Below, piece by piece: positions 26,984-33,844 of a DNA stretch of 49,636 bases. The stretch comes from an uncultured bacterium (GTDB taxonomy: Bacteria; Hydrogenedentota; Hydrogenedentia; Hydrogenedentales; Hydrogenedentaceae). Each line of letters opens with the position of its first letter. Within the stretch, counting starts at the first letter, position 1. Under the pieces are notes generated by a model. That model did no database searches. It saw only the letters and a list, made by a program, of their open reading frames with translations, and was not told where the DNA came from. The translations under genes and the position numbers were made by a program. The stretch spans positions 1-49,636 of the forward strand of contig CAKZKR010000045.1 of assembly GCA_937124615.1 (NCBI GenBank), in the 5' to 3' direction.

Positions 26984-28321
26984 CTATTTATTAACTCTCC
27001 GAATATTTGAAATGCTTACTTTTGTTCCCTCACCCTCTTTTGAATCAATGGTAAAGTTCCATCCGTGCAATAGGACAATTTCATGAACAATACTTAAGCC
27101 AAGCCCTGTGCCCCCTTTCCGTTTTGAATAGTAGGGTTTTATTACATGAGGCAAGTCTTCTTCGGAGATACCCATACCTGTATCTATGATATGAAGGGAA
27201 ACGGAATTCTTATTCGATTCGGTAATAATCGTAATTTCGTCTCCTCTGGAACAGGCTTGTATTGCATTCAGGAGAAGATTTAATAAAACACGACGAAGAT
27301 ATTCGGGGTCGGCTTCTATTGTTTCATGGTCCCCGGACACTTTCACCGCAAGGTCTTTTGTTTTTATATCTGTTTCTAATAATTTAATCAACTGTTTAAT
27401 AAAATCTTGTAAAGGAACCGGCTGCCATTCTGGAGCATGATGATGTGTAAGTTCTAAAAAATTATTTATTTGACGAACAGAACGGTCTGTTTCATCTATT
27501 ATTTTACTGGCATATTTGTATTCATTTGTATCGGGTTCTACTTCTTCCTGAATTGCTTGTGCAAGCCCTCGAACAATACCCAATGGATTTTTTGTTTCAT
27601 GGGCGAACCCGGCTCCTATCTGGGCTAAGTGTTCATTATATTTTGCTTTTTCCTGTGCTAAATTAAGTTCGTAAGCAAAAGACTCTTTTCGTTGATACAA
27701 ATCCAAAACAACAAATCCTAATATGCAGATACTGATACCCAATAAAGCAAATATTCCAAACCGGATAGAAGTGGCAATGTTCATATTTTGTAATTCTTTT
27801 GTATCTAAACACACAATCAGATACAGGGGACCTTTTCCCCATTGACTCCAAGGAACCATATTTTCGCTGGAACATGTAGGGTCCGGACAAAGAAACATTC
27901 CGTTACGGTGTTGTCGTCCTTTTTGAAGTTCTTCTATTGAAATGGTCCGGGATAAAAAAATACAATCTTTTTCCCAATAAATATGATTTCTTTTAATAAG
28001 ATTTCTAATGTCAACTTTAGAAGATTCTCCAGCATTAGCAATGGTTTCTCCCTCGTGATTTAATAAGGCTACATAGATAATACCCGGTGATAAGGAAGCA
28101 CTATTTATTATTTCTACAACTCGCTGGGAACGATAACATCCCATCCGCGTTTGAAGCGATAAAGAGGTCGACAAAATTTGTATTAATGTCTGCCCTCGTT
28201 CAATAAAAACTTGTTGATTATGTTTTCGTTCCCGATAAAAAGAAAACAAAAGGATAGATAGAATGATCCCCGTTATAACTACCATAAAAATGAAAAGTAA
28301 TTTTCTATTTTTCCAAATCAT
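26984..28321 (-). CDS. Membrane sensor histidine kinase, cognate of the sigma-54 regulator
   Basis: Residues 8-27 and about 183-206 are transmembrane helices flanking a periplasmic sensor of some 155 residues. The sensor contains Cys62, Cys120, the pair C145-PDPT-C150 and Cys171, unusual for such domains and suggestive of metal or redox sensing. The cytoplasmic part has the H-box GFAHETKNPLGIVRGLAQ (phospho-His241), N-box LLNLLLNAIQA, G1 DTGMGI and G2 GGTGLGLSIVHEI, all intact. The architecture is like ZraS/AtoS. No ribosome site is obvious. A strong hairpin lies between this gene and the Cys-rich gene upstream, so expression may depend on read-through or on an unseen promoter. Confidence 0.93.
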   Translation of the reverse strand: MIWKNRKLLFIFMVVITGIILSILLFSFYRERKHNQQVFIERGQTLIQILSTSLSLQTRMGCYRSQRVVEIINSASLSPGIIYVALLNHEGETIANAGESSKVDIRNLIKRNHIYWEKDCIFLSRTISIEELQKGRQHRNGMFLCPDPTCSSENMVPWSQWGKGPLYLIVCLDTKELQNMNIATSIRFGIFALLGISICILGFVVLDLYQRKESFAYELNLAQEKAKYNEHLAQIGAGFAHETKNPLGIVRGLAQAIQEEVEPDTNEYKYASKIIDETDRSVRQINNFLELTHHHAPEWQPVPLQDFIKQLIKLLETDIKTKDLAVKVSGDHETIEADPEYLRRVLLNLLLNAIQACSRGDEITIITESNKNSVSLHIIDTGMGISEEDLPHVIKPYYSKRKGGTGLGLSIVHEIVLLHGWNFTIDSKEGEGTKVSISNIRRVNK

Positions 28322-28352
28322 ATTTTAGATTACAAATTCATGTTCACATTAA

Positions 28353-28387
28353 AAATTGAGGCTTGCCTTTCTGTCGAAAGGCAAGCC
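28353..28387 (-). terminator. Rho-independent terminator or attenuator after the Cys-rich gene
   Basis: GGCTTGCCTTT (28360-28370) pairs perfectly with AAAGGCAAGCC (28377-28387) around a 6-base loop. Reading on the minus strand, the 11-bp stem is followed by TCAATTTTTAA. It would raise the Cys-rich mRNA well above the kinase mRNA if read-through is partial. Confidence 0.75.
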
Positions 28388-28407
28388 CTGAAATTAGTAC
28401 AAGGAAT

Positions 28408-28725
28408 TTACCTTCCTTTGCACGGTCCTTTTCTATTGCATTTTGCTCCACGATTCGGACATGGAGCATCTGGACAAGGGCAATTGTCGCAACGGCCATC
28501 ATTATTAGCATCCACAAAACTGCCACAGCATTTCCCTTTTCCATTCCTGCAAGATGCCGGGCCGGTGCAATGGTCACAGATCCCGTCGCTATTTTTGTCA
28601 ACATAACAATTGGCTTTGCAACAACCTTTTTGTCCACTCATCGCATTACCTTGTGCCATAGCAATGTGGCTTACTATCAACACCATTGCGATGAAACTCA
28701 ACATAAAAAACATTTTCTTTTTCAT
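28408..28725 (-). CDS. Small secreted Cys-rich protein with two DxNxDGxCD repeats
   Basis: A 105-residue protein with a clear signal peptide (1-24, ending AMA) and a mature part of about 81 residues containing 14 cysteines. Two repeats share the layout CC...VDxNxDGxCDxC...C: one has VDKNSDGICDHC, the other VDANNDGRCDNC. The DxNxDG loop resembles half of a calcium EF-hand or dockerin loop, flanked here by Cys pairs, so metal binding in the periplasm is a fair inference. AAGGAG lies 7 bases before the ATG. A consensus sigma-54 promoter starts 47 bases upstream and a terminator follows. Overlapping frames on both strands were rejected because only this one has a ribosome site plus signal peptide. 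No named family is recognised. Confidence 0.85.
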   Translation of the reverse strand: MKKKMFFMLSFIAMVLIVSHIAMAQGNAMSGQKGCCKANCYVDKNSDGICDHCTGPASCRNGKGKCCGSFVDANNDGRCDNCPCPDAPCPNRGAKCNRKGPCKGR

Positions 28726-28771
28726 CTTTTACTCCTTATCATTAAGTTTTATTTACGGACTATATTTATTT

Positions 28772-28787
28772 AGCAACCTTTGTGCCA
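28772..28787 (-). promoter_or_regulatory. Sigma-54 (-24/-12) promoter of the Cys-rich gene
   Basis: Reading on the minus strand, TGGCAC-AAAGG-TTGCT is an exact match to the sigma-54 consensus TGGCAC-N5-TTGCW. The expected transcript start is near 28761, giving a leader of about 36 bases before the ATG at 28725. The sigma-54 activator encoded two genes downstream is the obvious regulator. Confidence 0.85.
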
Positions 28788-28955
28788 TAATATTATCAAT
28801 AACTTACAACGATTTGTTATGCAAAAACTGCACTTTTATGAAATAAACATGCAAATTTTACACAACATTTATTATTGTTTTGTGTTTTTATTGTTTTTAT
28901 AGCAACTAAACATGCGTCTTTGTTATGATATATGACACTAAAAATTTATAATTTC

Positions 28956-28970
28956 TGTCTATGTTAGACA
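28956..28970. promoter_or_regulatory. Perfect 6-3-6 palindrome in the divergent Cys-rich/tolC gap
   Basis: TGTCTA-TGT-TAGACA is a perfect inverted repeat about 200 bases upstream of the predicted sigma-54 start, a normal distance for an enhancer-binding-protein site. It also lies just downstream of a TATAAT (28947-28952) that could serve the tolC operon, so it might instead be an operator for that operon. Nearby ACACAA-N14-TTGTGT (28860-28885) is a second, weaker candidate. Confidence 0.35.
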
Positions 28971-28993
28971 AACAATTTATATAATAGGACGCA

Positions 28994-30343
28994 ATGGGTA
29001 GAATTTGTTTTGTTTCAATAATTATTATATCTGGATTGTTTACTCAAATTAGTTCCACAGAACCATTGAGTTTTACCGAAGCTGTGGCTAAAATGGAAGG
29101 GAACAATCCTGCTCTTGCCTCTGCTGAAGAAGAAGTTCAACAAAAAGAGGAAGAATTAAAATCTGCGAAGGGTCTTCGCTACCCAAAAGGGGAATTGGAA
29201 CTACGACAAACTTTTTTAGATTCTCCAATTGAAATAAGCATAGACCCGATACCTTTTTCGTATGAAGTTCAGGAAAAGCAATTCACAAAGGGACAGATTA
29301 AACTAAGTTTACCTGTTTATGCAGGAGGGCGTATCTCTGCGGCAAATGAAGTATCCAAATATCGTAAAACAGAAGCCATCGCACAAAAGGAATGGACTCG
29401 ATATCAGTTATTGACAGAACTTGCTCAGAGATATTACGGACTTGTGCTCGCTAAACAAAATCATAAGGTCCAAGCACTGAAACGAGAGTTAATGGAAAAG
29501 CATGTAGACCGAGCAGAACGACTTTTTCGGGAGGGAATTATTGCAAAAGTAGAATTGCTTCATGCGCAGGTGGAATTAGCGAAAGCAAAACAGGAGGAAA
29601 CCTCCGCATTGAGGGACATTTCCATCATTTTGGAAGGGCTTAATAATCTTCTTTTTGAAAACAAATCATGGGAGCCCAACTCGGAACTTTTCGTACTAAA
29701 TGATGAACCTCCCGTAGATACATTTAAGGCCGGTTTGAGTGAAACACATCCGGCTATATCGATTATCTCTTCCAAAGTAGAACAAGCAAACGCAGGTGTA
29801 AAAGCAGAAAAGGGAGCCAATCGCCCTACCGTATATCTCTTTGGAATGCATGAGATTTTTGAGGATGATTTAACTTTATTGGACCCATCCTGGGCTGTAG
29901 GGATTGGTTTGAATTATACATTTTTTGATGGATTTCAGGGGAAACATAAAACAGCCTCTGCAAAAGCATTGGTCCGTAAAGCAGAATATATGCGTTTAAA
30001 GATAAAGAAAGACCTTGAAAGCCTTGTCGTTAAAAGATATGAAGAAATGAAAAAAGCACGGGAGCAATGGGAAAGTTTTGATACAACTTTACAATTGACT
30101 GCAGAAAATTTGCGTGTTCGGACGAAGGCATTTGAGGAAGGTGTAAGTACTTCCATAGAAGTTGTAGATGCGGTATATCAACATTCACGGGCACAATTGG
30201 GGCGGTTAAAATCGGCGTATGACTATGATGTTGCTCTCTTTCAATTATTGGAAGCAAGTGGACAATCGTCTCGTTGGCAGGATTATATGAACTCGATTCA
30301 GATAATAGAAGCCAACGAGGAGAAGACACCACCTCAATCGTAG
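28994..30343 (+). CDS. TolC-family outer membrane efflux protein
   Basis: A 449-residue protein with signal peptide (1-21) and the repeated long helix/beta arrangement of TolC-type channels: LSFTEAVAKMEGNNPALASAEEEV at the N terminus (in part LSFTEAVAKMEGNNPAL), the mid-protein repeat RAERLFREGIIAKVELLHAQ, and its second-half partner RTKAFEEGVSTSIEVVDAVY. This is the outer-membrane channel that joins an inner membrane pump through a periplasmic adaptor. It is the first gene of a four-gene exporter operon, with the adaptor 48 bases downstream. Confidence 0.9.
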   Translation: MGRICFVSIIIISGLFTQISSTEPLSFTEAVAKMEGNNPALASAEEEVQQKEEELKSAKGLRYPKGELELRQTFLDSPIEISIDPIPFSYEVQEKQFTKGQIKLSLPVYAGGRISAANEVSKYRKTEAIAQKEWTRYQLLTELAQRYYGLVLAKQNHKVQALKRELMEKHVDRAERLFREGIIAKVELLHAQVELAKAKQEETSALRDISIILEGLNNLLFENKSWEPNSELFVLNDEPPVDTFKAGLSETHPAISIISSKVEQANAGVKAEKGANRPTVYLFGMHEIFEDDLTLLDPSWAVGIGLNYTFFDGFQGKHKTASAKALVRKAEYMRLKIKKDLESLVVKRYEEMKKAREQWESFDTTLQLTAENLRVRTKAFEEGVSTSIEVVDAVYQHSRAQLGRLKSAYDYDVALFQLLEASGQSSRWQDYMNSIQIIEANEEKTPPQS

Positions 30344-30391
30344 ATTAGAATCTAAGTTATGATAGGAATGCACACAGAAGGGATATAAACA

Positions 30392-31459
30392 ATGCGTCAT
30401 CCAAGATTAGTGGCTTTCTTTATTTTCATGATAAGCCTTTTTGCAATCTCCTTTCTTTCATATATCTTTATCCAGCCCCAACCCTTTTATCTGCAAGGAG
30501 AAGTCGAAACCGATAAGATAAATGTTTCTGCAAAGGTCCCGGGACGCGTGCTTGAAATCGTTGCGGAAGAAGGACAGCGGGTAAAACAGGGAGATGTCGT
30601 TGCGATACTGGACCGTCCCCAACTGGAAGCGAAAAAGAAACAGGCAGAAAGTGCTCAAAAAGCGGCCCAGGCCCAGTTTGAGAAAGCGGAAAAAGGGGCT
30701 CGAGAAGAACAAATCCGTATGGCCTATCATCAATGGCTTCAGGCACAGGCAGGGAAGGAATTGGCAGAAAAAAGTTTTCAGCGAATTCAGAAACTATTTG
30801 AAGAAGGAGTCGTTCCTGCCCAGAAACGGGACGAAGTAGAAGCCCAATATAAAATGGCCTGTCGGTTAGAAGCAACAGCAAAAGCCCAGTATGATATGGC
30901 TGTCAATGGAACGCGAGAAGAAGACAAGAAAGCGGCAGAGGCATTGGTCCAGCAAGCCTCCGGTGCAGTACAGGAAGTGGATTCTTTGATAGACGAGGTT
31001 CGTGTGCTTGCTCCTATCGATGGAGAAATATTGGAACACATTGTATACCCCGGCGAAATTGCTTCCGCAGGCATGCCTATTATAACTATGTTGAATACAG
31101 AGAAAATATGGATTACTTTCAATATCCGCGAAGACCAGATAAAAGGATTACAAATAGGTCAGGTTATTGCCGGAATGATCCCTGCATTGAATAGGCGTGT
31201 TCTTGAGATGGAGGTGTATTACATATCTCCATTGGGCGAATTTGCAACATGGCGAGCAACCAGTGCTTCCGGTGGATTTGATTTGCGAACCTTTGAAGTG
31301 CGAGCCAAACCACTACAAAAAATGGAAGGACTTCGCCCAGGCATGAGCATCGTAGTTCCATGGGAACGACCGGAAAAAGAAGCCGACTGGGTCATTTCCA
31401 TTCGGGGAAAAATCGATAACTTTATCAAAAGATTTGTTTCCAGAAAGGGAAATTCATAA
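30392..31459 (+). CDS. HlyD/EmrA-type periplasmic adaptor (YbhG/YhiI-like)
   Basis: Residues 9-27 are an N-terminal membrane anchor. Then come a biotinyl-lipoyl half (VPGRVLEIVAEEGQRVKQGD), a long coiled-coil hairpin (about 80-190, rich in Ala/Gln/Lys/Glu), the second lipoyl half (VLAPIDGEILEHIVYPGE) and a beta-barrel domain (IWITFNIREDQIKGLQIG). This is the membrane-fusion protein that links the ABC-2 permeases with TolC. Its stop overlaps the next ATG by one base (TAATG). Confidence 0.9.
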   Translation: MRHPRLVAFFIFMISLFAISFLSYIFIQPQPFYLQGEVETDKINVSAKVPGRVLEIVAEEGQRVKQGDVVAILDRPQLEAKKKQAESAQKAAQAQFEKAEKGAREEQIRMAYHQWLQAQAGKELAEKSFQRIQKLFEEGVVPAQKRDEVEAQYKMACRLEATAKAQYDMAVNGTREEDKKAAEALVQQASGAVQEVDSLIDEVRVLAPIDGEILEHIVYPGEIASAGMPIITMLNTEKIWITFNIREDQIKGLQIGQVIAGMIPALNRRVLEMEVYYISPLGEFATWRATSASGGFDLRTFEVRAKPLQKMEGLRPGMSIVVPWERPEKEADWVISIRGKIDNFIKRFVSRKGNS

Positions 31460-32631
31460 TGTCGAAATCCCTGATGAGCGTTTTAAGAAGGGAACTCCAT
31501 ATTATTGCTCATAGCCCTTTTTATTACCTTTTTACTTTTATATTACCAATCATTAGTTTTTTGATAATGTACGCTATCTTTTATCAGGAAATCCCCCGGG
31601 ATTTGCCTGTAATAATTTGTAATCACGACCACTCCGAATTATCTCGACAGATTATTCGTTTTACAGAATCTTCGCCATCATTAAGGGTTGGAATAATTAC
31701 TCCTAATTTTAATGAAGGGGCCCAGTGGCTTCGCGAGGGAAGGGCATACGCCCTGCTTTATATTCCTAAAAATTTAGAACAAAAACTGAAAGCCAATAAA
31801 CCCGAATCTGTTGTTATTTATTACAACAATCAATGGATGTTAACCAGCAGTTTAATCAGTCGCGCCCTGCGTGAGGTTATAGGAAAAATTACTTATCAAG
31901 AAGAGTTTTTATTTCGCTCTCAACGGGGAGAACCTATACGAAACATACCTAAATATTCTACACCGGTTCTTTTAGATGCCCAACCTTTATACAACCCAAA
32001 TCTGAACTACCGTTTTTTCCTTCTGCCGGCACTTTTACCCACAATGATGCAGGCCTTCATTATTATGGTAATGATACGCGCATTTGGTTCCGAGCTAAAA
32101 CACGGGACGGTAAAAGAATTTATGGAAAAAGCGGGTGGAAATTACTGGATCGCAATCATCGGGAAATCCCTGCCCTATACGGTCGGGTTTACTGCATTAA
32201 CTCTTTTTATGCTTACATTATTAGTATACGGTGCGAATGTCCCATTTAAAGGGAGTTTAAGTTTTGTTATTACTTCAAGTGTTTTATTTGTCCTTGCCTA
32301 TCAGAGTATCGGTTTTGCTTTCGTATCTTTGACCTCCAATCTTCGAATGGCAAATAGTCTGGGTGGGTTTTATGCAGGCCCTGCTTTTGCTTTTGCGGGG
32401 ATTACTTATCCTGTTATTGGAATGCCCTTATCCGCAAAAACATGGAGTTATTCATTGCCCATTACTCATTATTTGAAAATAGTTCTTGAACAGGTTATTC
32501 AGGGTGTGCCCACATGGGTATCCGTTCCTAACATGCTTATCCTTTTTGCTTTTTTCTTTTTTCCCCTTATCCTTTTCGCCCCAAAATGGGAACGGTTTGC
32601 CAAATCACCTGAGTATTGGGGCAAGATATGA
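31459..32631 (+). CDS. ABC-2 type transporter permease (YhhJ/YbhR-like), first of a pair
   Basis: A 390-residue ABC-2 permease: one N-terminal helix (about 20-42), a periplasmic domain of about 130 residues (LPVIICNHDHSELSRQIIRF), then five hydrophobic segments from about 185 on. The RELHIIAHSPFYYLFTF start and the C-terminal LPITHYLKIVLEQVIQG match the family (canonical LPLTHFLxI). It overlaps the second permease by four bases. No ABC ATPase lies in this operon. Confidence 0.87.
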   Translation: MSKSLMSVLRRELHIIAHSPFYYLFTFILPIISFLIMYAIFYQEIPRDLPVIICNHDHSELSRQIIRFTESSPSLRVGIITPNFNEGAQWLREGRAYALLYIPKNLEQKLKANKPESVVIYYNNQWMLTSSLISRALREVIGKITYQEEFLFRSQRGEPIRNIPKYSTPVLLDAQPLYNPNLNYRFFLLPALLPTMMQAFIIMVMIRAFGSELKHGTVKEFMEKAGGNYWIAIIGKSLPYTVGFTALTLFMLTLLVYGANVPFKGSLSFVITSSVLFVLAYQSIGFAFVSLTSNLRMANSLGGFYAGPAFAFAGITYPVIGMPLSAKTWSYSLPITHYLKIVLEQVIQGVPTWVSVPNMLILFAFFFFPLILFAPKWERFAKSPEYWGKI

Positions 32632-33821
32632 AATATTTCTGGCAAATATTAAAAGAGGAATACATATCTATTTTTAGTGATCCGGGCATTTTATTAATCC
32701 TAATTGCCGGGTTAACAGTATACGCAATGGTCTATCCATTACCGTATTCACGAGAAGTACTTAAAGAAATAAATGTTGTTGCAATGGATAAAGATAATAC
32801 TTCTCTTAGCAGGAAACTGTTGCGATGGATAGATGCAACGGAAGAAGTTATTATTCGTTACCGTGTTTCTGATTTTGAAGAAGCGAAAAATTATGTGATT
32901 TCAGGAAAAGCCCATGCCATTATCGTTATCCCAAACGATTTTGAACGAAAAGTGTTAACGCGTCAGCAGTCCGTAGTACAATTGTTTGCCGATGCGTCTT
33001 ATTTTCTTATTTATCGTCAGGTTTTTACGGGTGTGTATAAAGCCACAGCAACACTATCAGCAGGGGTAGAAATTCGACGCATGACTGCAGAAGGACTAAC
33101 TGAACCCTATGCACGAACGAAATGGAACATTTTAAATACGGATGTCCGTGCTTTGTTTAATCCTGCAGGGGGGTATGCTACTTATGTTGTTCCCGGCGTG
33201 CTTATGTTGATATTGCAACAAACATTACTTATCGGTATCGGCATATCAACCGGGACGAGACAGGAACAGTATGAACCCTTACCTGTTTCCCAAAAAACAA
33301 ACAAGCCTATCATTTTCTGTATCATACTGGCTCGGGGATTTGCTTATTTCAGTATATACATTTTTTTTCCCCTATTTTATATCAGTGTTATCTATCGAAT
33401 TTACAACCTCCCTCAATCGGGTAGTCTCCTCGAACTTACCCTTTTCCTTATCCCGTATGTGTCTTCTATTATTTTGTTGGGATTTTCCCTGTGCACACTG
33501 TTTGTGAGCCGGGAAAGTTCTATACCTGCTCTCATTTTCACTTCGATGCCTGCGGTATTACTTGTTGGTTTTGCCTGGCCCCTTGAAACTTTACCCCAAT
33601 GGTTGAGAATTGTATCGCTCCTTTTCCCCAGTACAAGTGGTTCCGCAGGATTTGTCCGCATGAATCAGATGGGAGCCTCCTTTTACGAAGTCCGCTGGGA
33701 ATGGTTTACTCTGTGGGGGTTAAATCTCCTTTACTTTACTACTGCGTGGTTATCCTTTCGTTTGTATCACTACCGTGTAAAAAGGAAACAACTCCCTTCT
33801 CTTTCTACTCAAATTATCTAA
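32628..33821 (+). CDS. ABC-2 type transporter permease, second of a pair
   Basis: A 397-residue homologue of the preceding permease with the same layout: N-terminal helix, periplasmic domain containing NVVAMDKDNTSLSRKLLRWI, then five to six helices. The start is the ATG at 32628, which overlaps the upstream stop as ATGA, so the two are translationally coupled and probably form a heterodimer. A TTG at 32616 is a less likely start. The IIVIPNDFERKVL segment is a conserved feature of YhhJ-like permeases. It ends 23 bases before the convergent chemoreceptor stop. Confidence 0.87.
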   Translation: MKYFWQILKEEYISIFSDPGILLILIAGLTVYAMVYPLPYSREVLKEINVVAMDKDNTSLSRKLLRWIDATEEVIIRYRVSDFEEAKNYVISGKAHAIIVIPNDFERKVLTRQQSVVQLFADASYFLIYRQVFTGVYKATATLSAGVEIRRMTAEGLTEPYARTKWNILNTDVRALFNPAGGYATYVVPGVLMLILQQTLLIGIGISTGTRQEQYEPLPVSQKTNKPIIFCIILARGFAYFSIYIFFPLFYISVIYRIYNLPQSGSLLELTLFLIPYVSSIILLGFSLCTLFVSRESSIPALIFTSMPAVLLVGFAWPLETLPQWLRIVSLLFPSTSGSAGFVRMNQMGASFYEVRWEWFTLWGLNLLYFTTAWLSFRLYHYRVKRKQLPSLSTQII

Positions 33822-33844
33822 AGTTCTCAAAAAAACAACGAGCC

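Noticed and set aside
24322-28725. RiPP gene cluster (Cys-rich peptide as precursor, PqqD-like domain as recognition element)
   Set aside because: The Cys-rich protein has an ordinary Sec signal rather than a leader peptide, and no radical SAM, cyclase or peptidase gene is nearby. The metal or redox reading is simpler.
28344-28773. Two other long frames over the Cys-rich gene (28344-28637 minus, 28363-28773 plus)
   Set aside because: They lack ribosome sites and signal peptides, and cover the terminator hairpin. The chosen frame has AAGGAG, a signal peptide and a sigma-54 promoter in the right place.
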